From NCBI GenBank assembly GCA_963732655.1, contig CAVTAI010000013.1, positions 248,001 to 312,000 of the forward strand: a stretch of DNA of 64,000 nucleotides, read 5' to 3'. The DNA comes from CAVTWS01 sp963732655 (lineage in GTDB: Bacteria; Actinomycetota; Acidimicrobiia; Acidimicrobiales; SHLQ01). Positions within the stretch are counted from its first letter, which is position 1. Each line of letters starts with the position of its first letter. The notes beneath the pieces were generated by a model. It ran no database searches. It saw only the letters and a program-made list of their open reading frames with translations, and had not been told where the DNA came from. The position numbers were made by a program, and so were the translations under genes. Shown here in pieces: positions 25,336-34,916 of this stretch.

Positions 25336-26106
25336 TCAGCGGACGAGGTAGCCGCCGTCGACGACGATCTCCTGCCCGGTGACGTAGGCGCTCTCGGCGC
25401 TGGCCAGATAGAGCATCGCGTTGGCGATATCGAGCTCGGCGCCGACGTGTCTCATGGGGATCTTCTTGCCGAACTCACGCAGGCGGGCCTCCTGCGCATC
25501 GGGGTCGAGGTTCTCGCGCTCGCCGGTGGTCATGGGGCTGCGCATGAACCCGGGTGATACGCAGTTCACCCGGATGTTCCGGCCCGCCAACTCGTGGGAG
25601 ATGTGGCGGGTGTAGCTGATCATGCCGCCCTTGGAGGCGGCGTAGGCGGCTCCGCCGACACAACACGACGCGGCGATCGAGGCGGTGTTGACGATCGATC
25701 CCCCGCCCCGCTCGAGCATCTTCGGCACTGCCGCACGCGTGCACAGGTAGGCGCTCTTGAGGTTGACCTGGAGGACGCGGTCCCACAGCTCCTCGTCGAT
25801 GTCCCAGGTGTCCCGGTCGGTGCCCTGAACGATCCCGGCGTTGTTGACGAGGATGTCGAGGCCGCCGAACCGGCTGACGGCGCAGTCGATCGCTTCCTGG
25901 GCGCCGCCGGCCGTCGAGATGTCAGCGACGACGGTCTCGGCTTCCGAGCCGGCGTCTCGCACCTGGGCGGCCGTCTCCTCCGCGCCGGCGGCGCTCAGGT
26001 CAGCGATGACGACCAGCGCTCCCTCCTCGGCGAAGCGGACGGCCGTGGTCCGTCCGAAGCCCGAGCCGGCGCCCGTGATGATCGCCACATTCCCGTCGAG
26101 CCGCAT
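25336..26106 (-). CDS. Short-chain dehydrogenase/reductase (FabG-like)
   Basis: This 256-residue classical SDR has IITGAGSGFGRTTAVRFAEEG at the N-terminus, NNAGIVQGT near 87, VNTASIAA (catalytic Ser) and YAASKGGMISYTRH (Tyr-x3-Lys) at about 155, and VTGQEIVVDGGYLV at the end. All catalytic residues are present. Start ATG 26106. It converges with the OYE gene (20-base gap) and diverges from the BVMO at 26232, sharing a 125-base promoter region. It probably oxidises a hydroxyl on the same type of substrate as the neighbouring oxidoreductases; identity not determinable. Confidence 0.9.
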   Translation of the reverse strand: MRLDGNVAIITGAGSGFGRTTAVRFAEEGALVVIADLSAAGAEETAAQVRDAGSEAETVVADISTAGGAQEAIDCAVSRFGGLDILVNNAGIVQGTDRDTWDIDEELWDRVLQVNLKSAYLCTRAAVPKMLERGGGSIVNTASIAASCCVGGAAYAASKGGMISYTRHISHELAGRNIRVNCVSPGFMRSPMTTGERENLDPDAQEARLREFGKKIPMRHVGAELDIANAMLYLASAESAYVTGQEIVVDGGYLVR

Positions 26107-26231
26107 GAGAGTTCCCCCGGGTTTCGAGTCCTTCGATTCGTGGAGAGTGCTATCACGTTGGCGCAGCTGGACGAAGATCCTGTAGATGTTTCGGCACGAA
26201 AGGCGGTGACGATGGCAGCCCTTCTCGGGTC

Positions 26232-27725
26232 GTGGGCCCGGCGAGTCCGTGGTCGCTCGGGCGCGTCGGAGGCGGAACTCCGCACGTCGCCATCGTCGGC
26301 GGCGGGTTCGCGGGAGTGGCGGCGGCGGTGAAGCTCCGACAGGCGGGGATCGACACCTTCACGATCTATGAGATGTCGCTCGGCGTCGGCGGTACGTGGA
26401 GGGACAACACGTACCCAGGCTGCGAGGTCGACACCAACTCGCTGCTGTACTCCTTCTCGTTCACCCACCCGGACTGGACACGGACGCACGTCCGCCAGCC
26501 CGAGCTGCAGAAGTACATCGAGGAGGTCGTCGACGAGCACGACCTCCGTCGCCACTTCCGATTCGGGACCTCCGTCGACGAAGCGGCGTGGGACGAGCGT
26601 GCGCACCTCTACCGGTTGACGTTCGGCGATGGTTCTGTCGCCACGTGTCACGTACTGGTCAGCGCCGTCGGGTTCCTCAACGTGCCCCGGTACCCGGAGT
26701 GGCCAGGTCTCGACACCTTCACGGGGCCGAAGTTCCATACGGCGCGTTGGGAGCACGAACACGACCTCAGCGGAAAGCGGGTCGCCGTCGTCGGAACGGG
26801 ATCCAGCGCGTCGCAGATCGTTCCGGCGATCGCGCCCGTCGCCGCCCGCGTGCTGCTGTTCCAACGTGAACCGGGCTGGGTGATGCCCAAGGGCGATCGT
26901 GACTTCACTCCGGAGGAACGGGCCGAGTTCCGTCAGCCCAAGAACTGGCGGCGGGCGCGTCTGAAGCAGCTGAAGGTCGTGGAGAAGAGCCTGTGGCGCC
27001 GAGGCACGTATCGCCCGGGGAGCAAGGTCAACTCGGCGAGCGAGCAGATGTGCCGGGCCTACCTGGCCCGCCAGTTCGCCGAGCGACCGGATCTCGAGGA
27101 GGCGCTCACCCCGACGTACCCGTTCTGGGGTAAGCGGCTGATCATGTCGTCGTCGTATTACCCGGCGTTGAAGCGTGACGACGTCGAGCTGATCCCGAAA
27201 GCGGTCACCGCGGTCACCCCGCACGGCGTGGTGGACACCGACGGAGTCGAGCACCCAGCCGATGTCCTGGTGATGGCGACGGGCTTTCAGCCCACGCGCT
27301 ACCTGGCGCATCTGCGTGTCGTGGGGCGGTCCGGCCGTGAGCTGCACGACGTCTGGGCGGACGAGCCCCGAGCCTTCCTCGGGATCACGGTGCCGGGGTT
27401 CCCGAACTTCTTCATGCTCTACGGCCCAGGCACCAACGGTGGTGAGATCGTGTGGATGCTCGAACGGCAGGCCGAGGTCGCCGTCCGGGCCGTCGAGCGC
27501 CTCGATCGCACCGGGGCCGCCACGATCGAGGTGAAGAAGCGGTGGGCCGACCGCTACGACCGCTTTCTGCAGAAGTCCATGAAGGGCACCGCGTGGGAGG
27601 TGAGCAACAACTACTTCAAGACCTCGTCCGGCAAGATCGTCACCCAGTGGCCCTACAGCCCGTTGACCTACACCGTGCTCACCCGCTCCCTCGACCGCTG
27701 GGCCCACCGCACCCGGACCCGGTGA
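26232..27725 (+). CDS. Flavin-containing/Baeyer-Villiger monooxygenase
   Basis: This FAD/NADPH monooxygenase of 497 residues has HVAIVGGGFAGVAAAVKLRQ (FAD site), the Baeyer-Villiger fingerprint F-x-G-x3-H-x3-W (FTGPKFHTARW) and VAVVGTGSSASQIVPAIAP (NADPH site). It inserts oxygen next to ketones or oxidises heteroatoms. The start is uncertain: GTG 26232 gives an atypical lead (GPASPWSLGRVGGGTP) without a Shine-Dalgarno sequence, whereas ATG 26212, with a better upstream sequence, is in another frame and would need an indel before 26290. The catalytic part is intact. It lies back to back with the SDR at 25336. Confidence 0.88.
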   Translation: MGPASPWSLGRVGGGTPHVAIVGGGFAGVAAAVKLRQAGIDTFTIYEMSLGVGGTWRDNTYPGCEVDTNSLLYSFSFTHPDWTRTHVRQPELQKYIEEVVDEHDLRRHFRFGTSVDEAAWDERAHLYRLTFGDGSVATCHVLVSAVGFLNVPRYPEWPGLDTFTGPKFHTARWEHEHDLSGKRVAVVGTGSSASQIVPAIAPVAARVLLFQREPGWVMPKGDRDFTPEERAEFRQPKNWRRARLKQLKVVEKSLWRRGTYRPGSKVNSASEQMCRAYLARQFAERPDLEEALTPTYPFWGKRLIMSSSYYPALKRDDVELIPKAVTAVTPHGVVDTDGVEHPADVLVMATGFQPTRYLAHLRVVGRSGRELHDVWADEPRAFLGITVPGFPNFFMLYGPGTNGGEIVWMLERQAEVAVRAVERLDRTGAATIEVKKRWADRYDRFLQKSMKGTAWEVSNNYFKTSSGKIVTQWPYSPLTYTVLTRSLDRWAHRTRTR

Positions 27726-27731
27726 TGCCGC

Positions 27732-28503
27732 TTATGGCTGGGCGTTGAGCCAGTCGTCGAGGGAGGCGTCTTCCCAGTCGTCGGGTCCGTAGACGGTGCG
27801 CGGCAGCGGCGTCATGATGTGGGTGTCGCCGCCGGTGACGAACTCGCGCCGACACCTGCTCCCAGGCGACGATCCGGTCGTCGGCCGTCGCCCTCGTCGC
27901 CGAGGCCGCGGGTCGTGTCGCGGTTCTGGTGCCAGCCGCACGTTCGACGGCGATGTCGGTCGCCCACACCATCACCACCTCGTGCTGGTTCGACGTGACC
28001 TCGTAGAGGCCGGTGGCGTGGTGGCCGTACTCGGCCATCAACGGCTTGCGTGACCTCGGCGACCGCGGCGAGGAAGTCGAGCGTGCTGCCCGGGCGCACG
28101 GTGAGGATCTCGTTGACGAACAGCGTGCCCTTGATGCCCGGCCGCCTTGATCTCCTCGGTGGTCGGGCTGCCGGGCACCCCGCCGCACAGCCGGTCGAAG
28201 CCGCCGGTACGCCACTTCGCCGCCTCGTCCCACCAGTCGCCGTAGAACGCCTTGCGGCGCTTGAGGTTCATGCGGTCGACGTTCGACGCCCAGCCCGTCC
28301 AGCCCTTCGAGCCGATGTCCCAGATGTTGATCACCTGGGGCCAGCGGCCGCCGCCCGGCCGCGCACACGTAGAACGATCCCTGCAGGCCGAACATCTCGG
28401 GCATGCGCAGCACCGGGTCCTTCCACAGGTGCTCCATGTAGTCGTACTGGCCCTGGCCGACGACGTCGACGACCTCGTACAGGTAGAGGTTGCGGGATGT
28501 CAT
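27732..28503 (-). pseudogene. NIPSNAP-like protein, multiply frameshifted
   Basis: Pieces in all three minus frames join into one protein of about 257 residues: MTSRNLYLYEVVDVVGQGQY and DYMEHLWKDPVLRMPEMFG from ATG 28503, then VINIWDIGSKGWTGWAS, RPGSTLDFLAAVAEVT, LMAEYGHHATGLYEVTS, WHQNRDTTRGLGDEGD, RIVAWEQVS and finally REFVTGGDTHIMTPLPRT. At least five or six single-base indels are needed, for example an extra G in a GGG near 28140. The style (ELRTY-like opening, aromatic ferredoxin-like repeats) resembles NIPSNAP-domain proteins of terpene/steroid gene clusters. With so many lesions within 770 bases the gene is probably dead, unless this patch is poorly sequenced. Confidence 0.65.
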
Positions 28504-28595
28504 GGCCTGATGCTCGCACAGCCGCGGCCGGTGTGACCGACGACTGATCGGCTCACCGCGGTCCGGGTGTTCAGGTCTGTGGGAGTGTGGTCGGG

Positions 28596-29054
28596 ATGGA
28601 CGATGAGAGTGGCGACGCCCGGCCCCCGGCGAGGAGTCGAGCGGGCACGATGATCCGTGTTCTCGCCGTGGTGGCCATGATCGTGGCCATCCCGACATCC
28701 TGCCTGGGTGGCCTCGGGTACCTCTGGATCCGTGACCTACCCGATTTCCCGAAGTCGCTGCTCGCCGGGTCGGTGGAGATCCGGTCGTGCCAGCGTGGTG
28801 ATGGGTCCGTAGAGGTCGAGCTGGCGGTGAACAACCGATTCGAACGACCGGTGGACTACGTGCTCGACGTTTCCATACGCGATGCCGATTCGGGCGACGT
28901 GCTGGGTCACGAGCTGGAGCGGCCCTACCTGTCGCCCGGCGAAGCCTCGCTGTTCACGTCGTCCGTGCCCGTCGACATCGAGCCAGGCGTCGCTGTCGAC
29001 TGCACCGTCGACGTCGGCGAGTCGTGTCTGCTGACCTGTGGGTCTCTCGACTGA
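28596..29054 (+). CDS. Small membrane-anchored hypothetical protein
   Basis: This protein of about 152 residues has a basic N-terminus, one membrane segment (roughly 20-42: IRVLAVVAMIVAIPTSCLGG), then an extracytoplasmic domain of about 105 residues. That domain reads like a FxLYD/DUF-type beta-sandwich: VEVELAVNNRFERPVDYVL, then GHELERPYLSPGEASLFTSS. Such domains occur in secreted actinobacterial proteins of unknown function. ATG 28596 is preferred (GGGAG ten bases upstream); GTG 28587 is also possible. It ends with a Cys-rich tail (VDCTV...SCLLTCGS). I do not recognise the gene. Confidence 0.65.
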   Translation: MDDESGDARPPARSRAGTMIRVLAVVAMIVAIPTSCLGGLGYLWIRDLPDFPKSLLAGSVEIRSCQRGDGSVEVELAVNNRFERPVDYVLDVSIRDADSGDVLGHELERPYLSPGEASLFTSSVPVDIEPGVAVDCTVDVGESCLLTCGSLD

Positions 29055-29097
29055 CCGGTGGAACCAGGCGAGTGATCGAGGCGCACGCCGCCCGGCA

Positions 29098-30024
29098 TCA
29101 CCTGATGGGGTCGATGGTCGTGGCGCCGTCGTCGGCGACCTGCTCGGTCCACCGCTGACCGTCCCACCAGCGGAGCTGATGCCGTGCGGTCGGGTCCGGT
29201 CTCCACGCGGGCGGGTCGGAACCCGGTGGCGGCGGCGGGGGAATCGCCGGGGAGCCGGCTCGAAGCCGCTCGTCGAGGACGGCGGCCAGCTGACCTCTGA
29301 GTGCCGCAGGAAGCATGGTCACCGCGAGGATCAAGGGCGGGCCGTCGATGGGCTGGACGATGACGATGCAGCGCGAGTCGTAGGTCTGCAACGCCAGGCC
29401 GATGACCCCGAACGCGAGCACGGCGGCCGGAGACGGCCGGCCGTGCAGTTCGTCAGCGCCTTCGATCGTCAGCTCGGCCAGCGAGTCCCACGGGATGAGC
29501 CGGCTCCCGAAGTCGTCCGTACGGATCTCGACCCCGGCCGGGCGGCAGGTGAACGAGCACGGGTAGTCGTACCGCTGGCCATTCGGCGTGTGATCCAACA
29601 GGGTCGCCGAAACCGGTGCCGGCCACTCGGCGACGTTCTGCCACCAGCCCGGTTCGAGCCCGACGACGTGCTGGATCGAGCGGGCCACGCCAGGGGTGGT
29701 CGTGAAGTCGACTCGACCGCGAGCGGTGGCGAGCGTGCAGATCGCCTCGTCCGAGGGCGACACCTCGAAGGCGAGAGTCGCTCCCGAGAGATCGTGGAGC
29801 TCGGCTTCGGCTTCGCGTTTGGTGGCGGCGTGGACGAACCCGATCGAGGTGGCCCACACGAGCACCGCGCTGCCCGTCTTCGATTGAGCGTGGTGTCGAT
29901 GCCAGGAGCACCGATCGGCGAAGCGTGGAGGTCCGAGGGTTCCCCCGGTGAGCGTCGCCAACTCGTCGAACGCCCGTAGCCCGGCCTCGGATGATCCGAA
30001 CAGTGCGTCGTTCCAATTGATCAT
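29098..30024 (-). CDS. Hypothetical protein with C-terminal DUF2510 domain
   Basis: This 308-residue protein begins MINWNDALFGSSEAGLRAFD. Its N-terminal region of about 200 residues is of unknown function. A Pro-rich linker (IPPPPPPGSD) follows, then a DUF2510 motif (PPAWRPDPTARHQLRWWDGQ), the short Trp-rich module common at the ends of actinobacterial membrane-associated proteins. One weakly hydrophobic stretch lies near 215-232 (AAVLAFGVIGLALQTY). Start ATG 30024, with a GGA-containing sequence upstream; a longer open frame to 30855 runs antisense through the molybdopterin gene and is rejected. No partner is evident. Confidence 0.75.
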   Translation of the reverse strand: MINWNDALFGSSEAGLRAFDELATLTGGTLGPPRFADRCSWHRHHAQSKTGSAVLVWATSIGFVHAATKREAEAELHDLSGATLAFEVSPSDEAICTLATARGRVDFTTTPGVARSIQHVVGLEPGWWQNVAEWPAPVSATLLDHTPNGQRYDYPCSFTCRPAGVEIRTDDFGSRLIPWDSLAELTIEGADELHGRPSPAAVLAFGVIGLALQTYDSRCIVIVQPIDGPPLILAVTMLPAALRGQLAAVLDERLRAGSPAIPPPPPPGSDPPAWRPDPTARHQLRWWDGQRWTEQVADDGATTIDPIR

Positions 30025-30180
30025 TCCGCCGTCCTTCGCCTCGCCCGGCCTCCTGGTCCCGCACAGTAGTCCCCTGGACGCCGCATGCCTTGCGGTCAAT
30101 TGCTGCGGTGACTCCCCAGCCGCTAGACGTACGGGCGATCCTCCCGCAACTGCGGTGGGGGCGAGCGAGCTGGGGTGGCC

Positions 30181-32290
30181 ATGACCACGACACGGGTGTC
30201 GACCTTCTGCCGGATCTGCGAACCGCTGTGCCCGCTGGTCGCCGAGACCGACGGTGCCGGCACGGTGCTGGCCATCCATCCCGATCGTGACCATCCGGTG
30301 TCCGGCGGGTTCGCCTGCCACAAGGGAACGTCGTTCCACGAGGTGCACCACGACCCGGATCGCCTCGACCACCCGTTGCGCCGGACGAACCCGAAGTCCG
30401 AACCGGTCGGCACCTTCGAACCGGTGAGCTGGGACGACGCCCTCGGCGAGATCGGCGAGCGGTTGCGGTCGATACGGGAGTCCCACGGGACCGAGGCGGT
30501 CGGCTGCTACTGGGGGAACCCGCTCGCTTACACGTCGACCGGCATCGCTACCGTCTACAGCTTTTGGGCGAAGATGCAGTCGACCCGGCTCTTCGGCGGC
30601 CTCACCCAGGACCTGTCGAACAAGTTCGCGGCCGCGGACGCCATGTTCGGCGCCGAGGCGGTGTTCCCGGCTCCCGACCTCTACCACACCGACTACTTCC
30701 TGTGCCTGGGCAGCGACCCGAGCGGGAGCCACCTCACCGCGGTGTCGGTCCCCAACGCCATCGAGGCCATCCGCGGGATCAGGGAGCGGGGCGGCGGGGT
30801 CACGTTCGTGAACCCGCGCCGCATCCGCGCCGTCGAGCTCGGGCTCGGCGACCACCTGCCGATCCGGCCCGACACCGATCTGTACTTCCTCGCCGCCATG
30901 CTCACCGAGATCGACCGTCTCGGCGGGTGGGACGACGAGGTCCTCGCCAGCTGCGGCCGCAACGTCGACGGCCTGCGGACGTTCATCGCCCCCTTCGACG
31001 CCGATCGGTCGCCGCCGTCACGGGCTTGTCCGCCGACGACATCCGCCGCACCGCGCGAGCGTTCTCGGAGGCCCCGGCGGCCGATCGCCCACATGGGCAC
31101 CGGCGGCAACATGGGTCGCCAGGGCACTCCCGTGTACTGGCTGCTGCAGATGCTCAACCTCGTCACCGGCAACCTCGGCCGGATCGGTGGAGGCCTGCTC
31201 CGTGGCGCACCTCCCGCCGAGCGGTTCGACGAGCTCCCGGAGCGGTTCTTCGACTCGCCGGTCGGCCCGGTCCGCCACGTCTGGGGCCACCTCCCCGGGA
31301 ACCTGATGGCCGATTCCATCGAGACGCCGACCGATCCGATGCGGGCTCTCGTCGTCATCGGCGGCAACCCGATCATGGCCATCCCCGGCGAGGACCAGCT
31401 CCGGGAGGCGTTCCCTCACCTCGAGCTCGTCGTCACCATGGACCTCTACCGCAGCGCTACCGCCGAGCTGTCCGACTTCGTGCTGCCCGTCAGCGACTGG
31501 CTGGAACGGGCCGACTACCGCAGCGGTGGCGTGGCGATCGTGCCCACCGCGCAGTACTGCGACGCGGTCGTGCCACCGATGGCCGAACGCCAGGAGGAAT
31601 GGTGGATCCTCGCCCGCATCGAGCAGGAGCTCGGCCTCCCCTCGGCGCTCGATCACGACGGCCTCGACCCGACCCGCGTGATCTTCGACGCCATGGCCAC
31701 CATGGCCGGGACGACGATCGACGAGCTGCGGACGCTGCCGTCGAACACCAAGGTGCTGCCACCCCCGACCACCACCTCGATCGACAAGCTCGTGGCCTAC
31801 ACCGACGGTCGGGTCGACTGCTGCCCGCCGTCGTTCGCGCCGCTACTCGACCGGGCGAACCACATCTTCGTCGAGCTCGAGGCCGAGCCGACGGATCAGC
31901 TCAAGCTGATCCAGTGGCGCAACCGCCGTCAGCACAACACGTGGGGACGGCGGCTCATGCCGGGTCTGCGCGAGGGTGACCATGCCCGCAACCCGCTGTT
32001 CCTCCATCCCGACGACGCGGCGGCGCGTGGCCTGGAGGCCGGCGCGTCGGTGACCGTGCGGTCCGCCGCCGGCTCGGTCGACACCGTGGTCGGCATCGAC
32101 GATGCCCTCCGCCCCGGCGTCGTCGCCCTCAGTCACGGCTACGGCGAACGCACCGCCGACGATGCCGAGCGATGTCGAGGTGGGCGTGAACGTCAACCGC
32201 CTGCTTCCGTCCGGTCCGGGCAGCTACGAGCCCTACAGCAGCATGGCCTTCATGGTCGGCGTCCCGGTCGAGGTCACCCTTCGCATTTGA
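30181..32290 (+). pseudogene. Molybdopterin-dependent oxidoreductase (formate dehydrogenase-like), three frameshifts
   Basis: The protein starts at ATG 30181 with a [4Fe-4S] motif CRICEPLCPL, a fourth Cys in FACHKG, and continues with typical MopB sequence (SWDDALGEIGERL; AHMGTGGNMGRQGTPVYWLL; ALVVIGGNPIMAIPGEDQLR). Between about 31010 and 31085 the conserved text is in another frame (SVAAVTGLSADDIRRTARAF), so two compensating indels are implied. At about 32165 a third shifts the end into the frame DVEVGVNVNRLLPSGPG and SSMAFMVGVPVEVTLRI, stopping at 32290. The net length would be about 702 residues. The Mo-bis-MGD family moves electrons to or from small substrates; the exact reaction is unknown. 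Because most conserved blocks survive, sequence error is a real alternative to decay. Confidence 0.75.
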
Positions 32291-32337
32291 CGGTCACCCG
32301 GCCGCTTTCGGACCGTGTCGTCGCCAAGGAGCAACAC

Positions 32338-32736
32338 TCAGGCCCCGATCACCTCGACGGTGCAACGGATCCCGGGGGCGCGGGACAGACGGCCGTCGGC
32401 GGTGAGAAGTACCCATTCGAGGTGCTCGGCCAACGCCACGTAGGTGGCGTCGTACGCGGTCACGTTTGCTCGGAGCTCGTACGCCCTACGCATGAGCGGC
32501 AGCGTGGGCAGGCGAACCATGGCGAGGTCAGCGAGGTCGTCGACGGCAGCCGAGAATCGGCGTGCCGTCAGATCCCCGGCGCGCCATCGGCGGCGCAACA
32601 CCGACACGGTCTCGACATCGACGAGGTCAGGCGCGGCAAGCGCGCCCGCCGCCCCCAGGCGTCGCCGGGCCAGCCTTCCGGCGTCGCTGTCGTCGGCGAG
32701 CGCGTTGGCAACGACGGACGCGTCGACCACGATCAT
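32338..32736 (-). CDS. vapC: VapC-type PIN-domain ribonuclease toxin
   Basis: This 132-residue PIN protein has the acidic metal-binding set: VVDASVVANAL at residues 3-13 (first Asp), Glu in VDVETVSVLRR near 41, YDATYVALAEHL near 95, and VLLTADGRL near 110. VapC toxins cleave tRNA or rRNA when freed from the antitoxin. The ATG at 32736 overlaps the VapB stop by four bases (ATGA in the direction of transcription). Intact and full length. Confidence 0.88.
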   Translation of the reverse strand: MIVVDASVVANALADDSDAGRLARRRLGAAGALAAPDLVDVETVSVLRRRWRAGDLTARRFSAAVDDLADLAMVRLPTLPLMRRAYELRANVTAYDATYVALAEHLEWVLLTADGRLSRAPGIRCTVEVIGA

Positions 32737-32963
32737 CGGTCAGCACGCTCAGCATCGAGGTCGTCGACCGCGGTCTGCAGCCCTACCCGTCCTCCGCGGC
32801 GGTGACCGATACGGTCGAACAACTCCTCCACGGAGGGCTGTGACGCGAGACGAGCGAGCTCGGCCGACAGGTACTGCTGGAGCGACTGGCCCTTGTTCTG
32901 GGCGCGTCGTTGTAGTGCGGCGTGGACATCGTCGGGGAGGTCCCTGACCAAGATGTTCGGCAT
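32733..32963 (-). CDS. vapB: VapB/FitA-type ribbon-helix-helix antitoxin
   Basis: This 76-residue antitoxin starts MPNILVRDLPDDVHAALQRR with an RHH DNA-binding strand and helix (AQNKGQSLQQYLSAELARL), followed by a toxin-binding tail. It would neutralise the downstream VapC and repress the pair. The near-palindrome at 32964-32980, touching the ATG at 32963, is the likely operator. Genes flanking the pair are unrelated metabolic genes, so this may be a mobile addiction module. Confidence 0.88.
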   Translation of the reverse strand: MPNILVRDLPDDVHAALQRRAQNKGQSLQQYLSAELARLASQPSVEELFDRIGHRRGGRVGLQTAVDDLDAERADR

Positions 32964-32980
32964 GCTTGCAGTATGTAAGC
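32964..32980 (-). promoter_or_regulatory. Near-palindromic operator at the vapB start
   Basis: GCTTGCAGTATGTAAGC is an inverted repeat with one mismatch and abuts the vapB ATG. An AT-rich TACATACT on the minus strand inside it could be the -10, implying a leaderless transcript repressed by VapB binding. Confidence 0.4.
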
Positions 32981-33041
32981 GTCGGCCCGGTCATCGCAAC
33001 CCGAAGAGTCGCCGATCAACTGGTGTTGCCTGGCCCGCGGG

Positions 33042-34916
33042 CTAGCTGATCTGGAGGTGATCCCAGTCGATCTGGGTGCAGAGGCGGTGGTATTCGGGCC
33101 CGTACCAGGGAGCGTTGACCTGGAGCCGACCGTGCTCGTTGACGTAGTAGTTCTTGTCCGGCGCACCTTCGTCCTGGAGCAGGAGGAGCTTGCTGGCTTC
33201 CTGGTCGAGCGCGGTGTTGTACTGCTCGTACGCCTCGGTGGTGACCTCGACGCGCGAGGCTCCGGTCTCGAGCACCTTCATGATGCAGCGGGCGCTGTAG
33301 GCGGCCCACACCATGTACCAGACGGGGAGGCCGGTGCCGCCCGACACGGGTTGGGAGTTCGGGCCGTACAACATGAACATGTTCGGGAAGTTCGGAACCA
33401 TCATGCTGAGGTAGGCGCGCGGCCCGTCGGCGGACCAGAAGTCGTGGACATCGACCCCGCCCACGCCGTGATACTGGGCGGGCCACAGGTACTTGATCAC
33501 GTCGAACCCGATGGCGGTGACGATGGTGTCGACCTCGCGCACGGTGCCGTCGGTCGCCTCGATACCGGTGGGGGTCAGGCGACGGATGCCGTCGGTGACG
33601 AGCTCGACGTTGTCCCGCGTCAACGAGCGGTACCAGCCGTTGTCCACGACGGGTCGACGAGAGAAGGGGGCGTAGTCCGGGATCAGACGGTCGATGAGGG
33701 TCTGGTCGCCGCCGGTCTCGTTCTTGATGTAGGCAGTGAGGTCCTCGCGCAGCTTGTCGTTCATCGGGTTGACGTGGCCGCCCTGGGCCTTCCACTCATC
33801 GTCGGGCATCAGGAAACCGTGGGTGCCGAACAAGGCGGCGATCGCCATGTACCGCCACCAGTTCCAGTATCCGGGGAAGTTGTCCAGCAGCCAGCGAACC
33901 TCGGGCTCGATGGGCTTGCCGTACTTCTCGCGAGGGCTGATCCACTGGGGGGTGCGCTGGTACACGTCGACGTGGTCGGCCGCGTCGGCGAGCACCGAGA
34001 CCATCTGCACGCCGGTCGAGCCGTTGCCGACGACCGCCATACGACGGCCGGTGGGGTCGAAATCGGCGGGCCAGCGTGACGGGTGGATGATCGTCCCTTG
34101 GAACTCCTCCAGGCCTTCGAAGTCCGGCTGACGGGGATTCGCGAACGTACCGACCGCGTTGACGATCACGTTGGCTTCGAGCCATTCCGTGCCGTCCGGT
34201 GCGGCGACCTCCAGGACCCAGACGTTGCGATCCTCGTCGAAGCGGGCGCTCTTGAGATCCCGACCGAAGCGGGTGTTGTCGTGAACGCCGTACTTCTTCG
34301 AGATGTGGCCGAGGTACTCGCGCACGTCGGCGCCGCGACCGAAGTACTCCTTCCACGGATAGTTCTTCTCGAAGCTGAACTCGTACGTGATGGAGATGGT
34401 GTCGACCCGGATGTCGGGGTATCGGTTGATGCTCCACGTGCCGCCCGGCTCGGGTTGCCGATCGAGCACGACATACGGGATCCCCAGGAGCTCCAACTGC
34501 ACACCCATGGCCAAACCGCTGAACCCGCTGCCGATCACGGCCACCGAGAATCCCTCGGGCAGCTCGGGTCGGCCCTCACCCCACTGGGCGAACGAGGGGA
34601 AGTCCTGGAACGCCGGGAGCTCGCGGCGAGCCTCGAACTCTAGGTCGGGCATCTGCTCACCCGTGGCCATGTTCATCAGGGCCCGCAGCTCGCCTTCGGG
34701 TGGCTCGGGCGGCATGCCCGGACCGGCGTTGTGCTCCAGCCACGCGACGGCCTTGCTGATGAGCAGCTCTCGGCCGGCGTCGTCCAGCTGCGCAGCCACC
34801 GGGAGTGCCGCCAGCTCGGGATCACCGGTGTGCTGGTAGAGAGCGACTCGCACGGCGTTCAGATCCGCGAGCTCGACGCCGCGTCGGATGAAGGCGCTGT
34901 CGACCGTCTCGGTCAT
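33042..34916 (-). CDS. Baeyer-Villiger monooxygenase / flavin-containing monooxygenase, 624 aa
   Basis: This large BVMO has an N-terminal helical extension of about 120 residues, an FAD site VAVIGSGFSGLAMG at 125-138, an EPGGTWSINRYPDIRVDTI segment, the fingerprint F-x-G-x3-H-x3-W as FQGTIIHPSRW, and the NADPH site MAVVGNGSTGVQMVS. BVMOs with this N-terminal extension include enzymes of steroid and cyclic-ketone degradation. ATG 34916 is preceded by GGGAG seven bases upstream; the longer frame to 35216 overlaps the reductase gene and is rejected. It lies in the same orientation downstream of the ferredoxin reductase at 35048, 131 bases away. Confidence 0.9.
   Translation of the reverse strand: MTETVDSAFIRRGVELADLNAVRVALYQHTGDPELAALPVAAQLDDAGRELLISKAVAWLEHNAGPGMPPEPPEGELRALMNMATGEQMPDLEFEARRELPAFQDFPSFAQWGEGRPELPEGFSVAVIGSGFSGLAMGVQLELLGIPYVVLDRQPEPGGTWSINRYPDIRVDTISITYEFSFEKNYPWKEYFGRGADVREYLGHISKKYGVHDNTRFGRDLKSARFDEDRNVWVLEVAAPDGTEWLEANVIVNAVGTFANPRQPDFEGLEEFQGTIIHPSRWPADFDPTGRRMAVVGNGSTGVQMVSVLADAADHVDVYQRTPQWISPREKYGKPIEPEVRWLLDNFPGYWNWWRYMAIAALFGTHGFLMPDDEWKAQGGHVNPMNDKLREDLTAYIKNETGGDQTLIDRLIPDYAPFSRRPVVDNGWYRSLTRDNVELVTDGIRRLTPTGIEATDGTVREVDTIVTAIGFDVIKYLWPAQYHGVGGVDVHDFWSADGPRAYLSMMVPNFPNMFMLYGPNSQPVSGGTGLPVWYMVWAAYSARCIMKVLETGASRVEVTTEAYEQYNTALDQEASKLLLLQDEGAPDKNYYVNEHGRLQVNAPWYGPEYHRLCTQIDWDHLQIS

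Noticed and set aside
29098..30855. 585-aa minus-strand frame as one long gene
   Set aside because: Only the part after ATG 30024 looks like protein; the rest is antisense to the molybdopterin gene.
30181..32290. Programmed frameshifting or selenocysteine recoding in the molybdopterin gene
   Set aside because: The breaks are not at slippery heptamers and no in-frame TGA with a hairpin is needed; simple indels explain it better.
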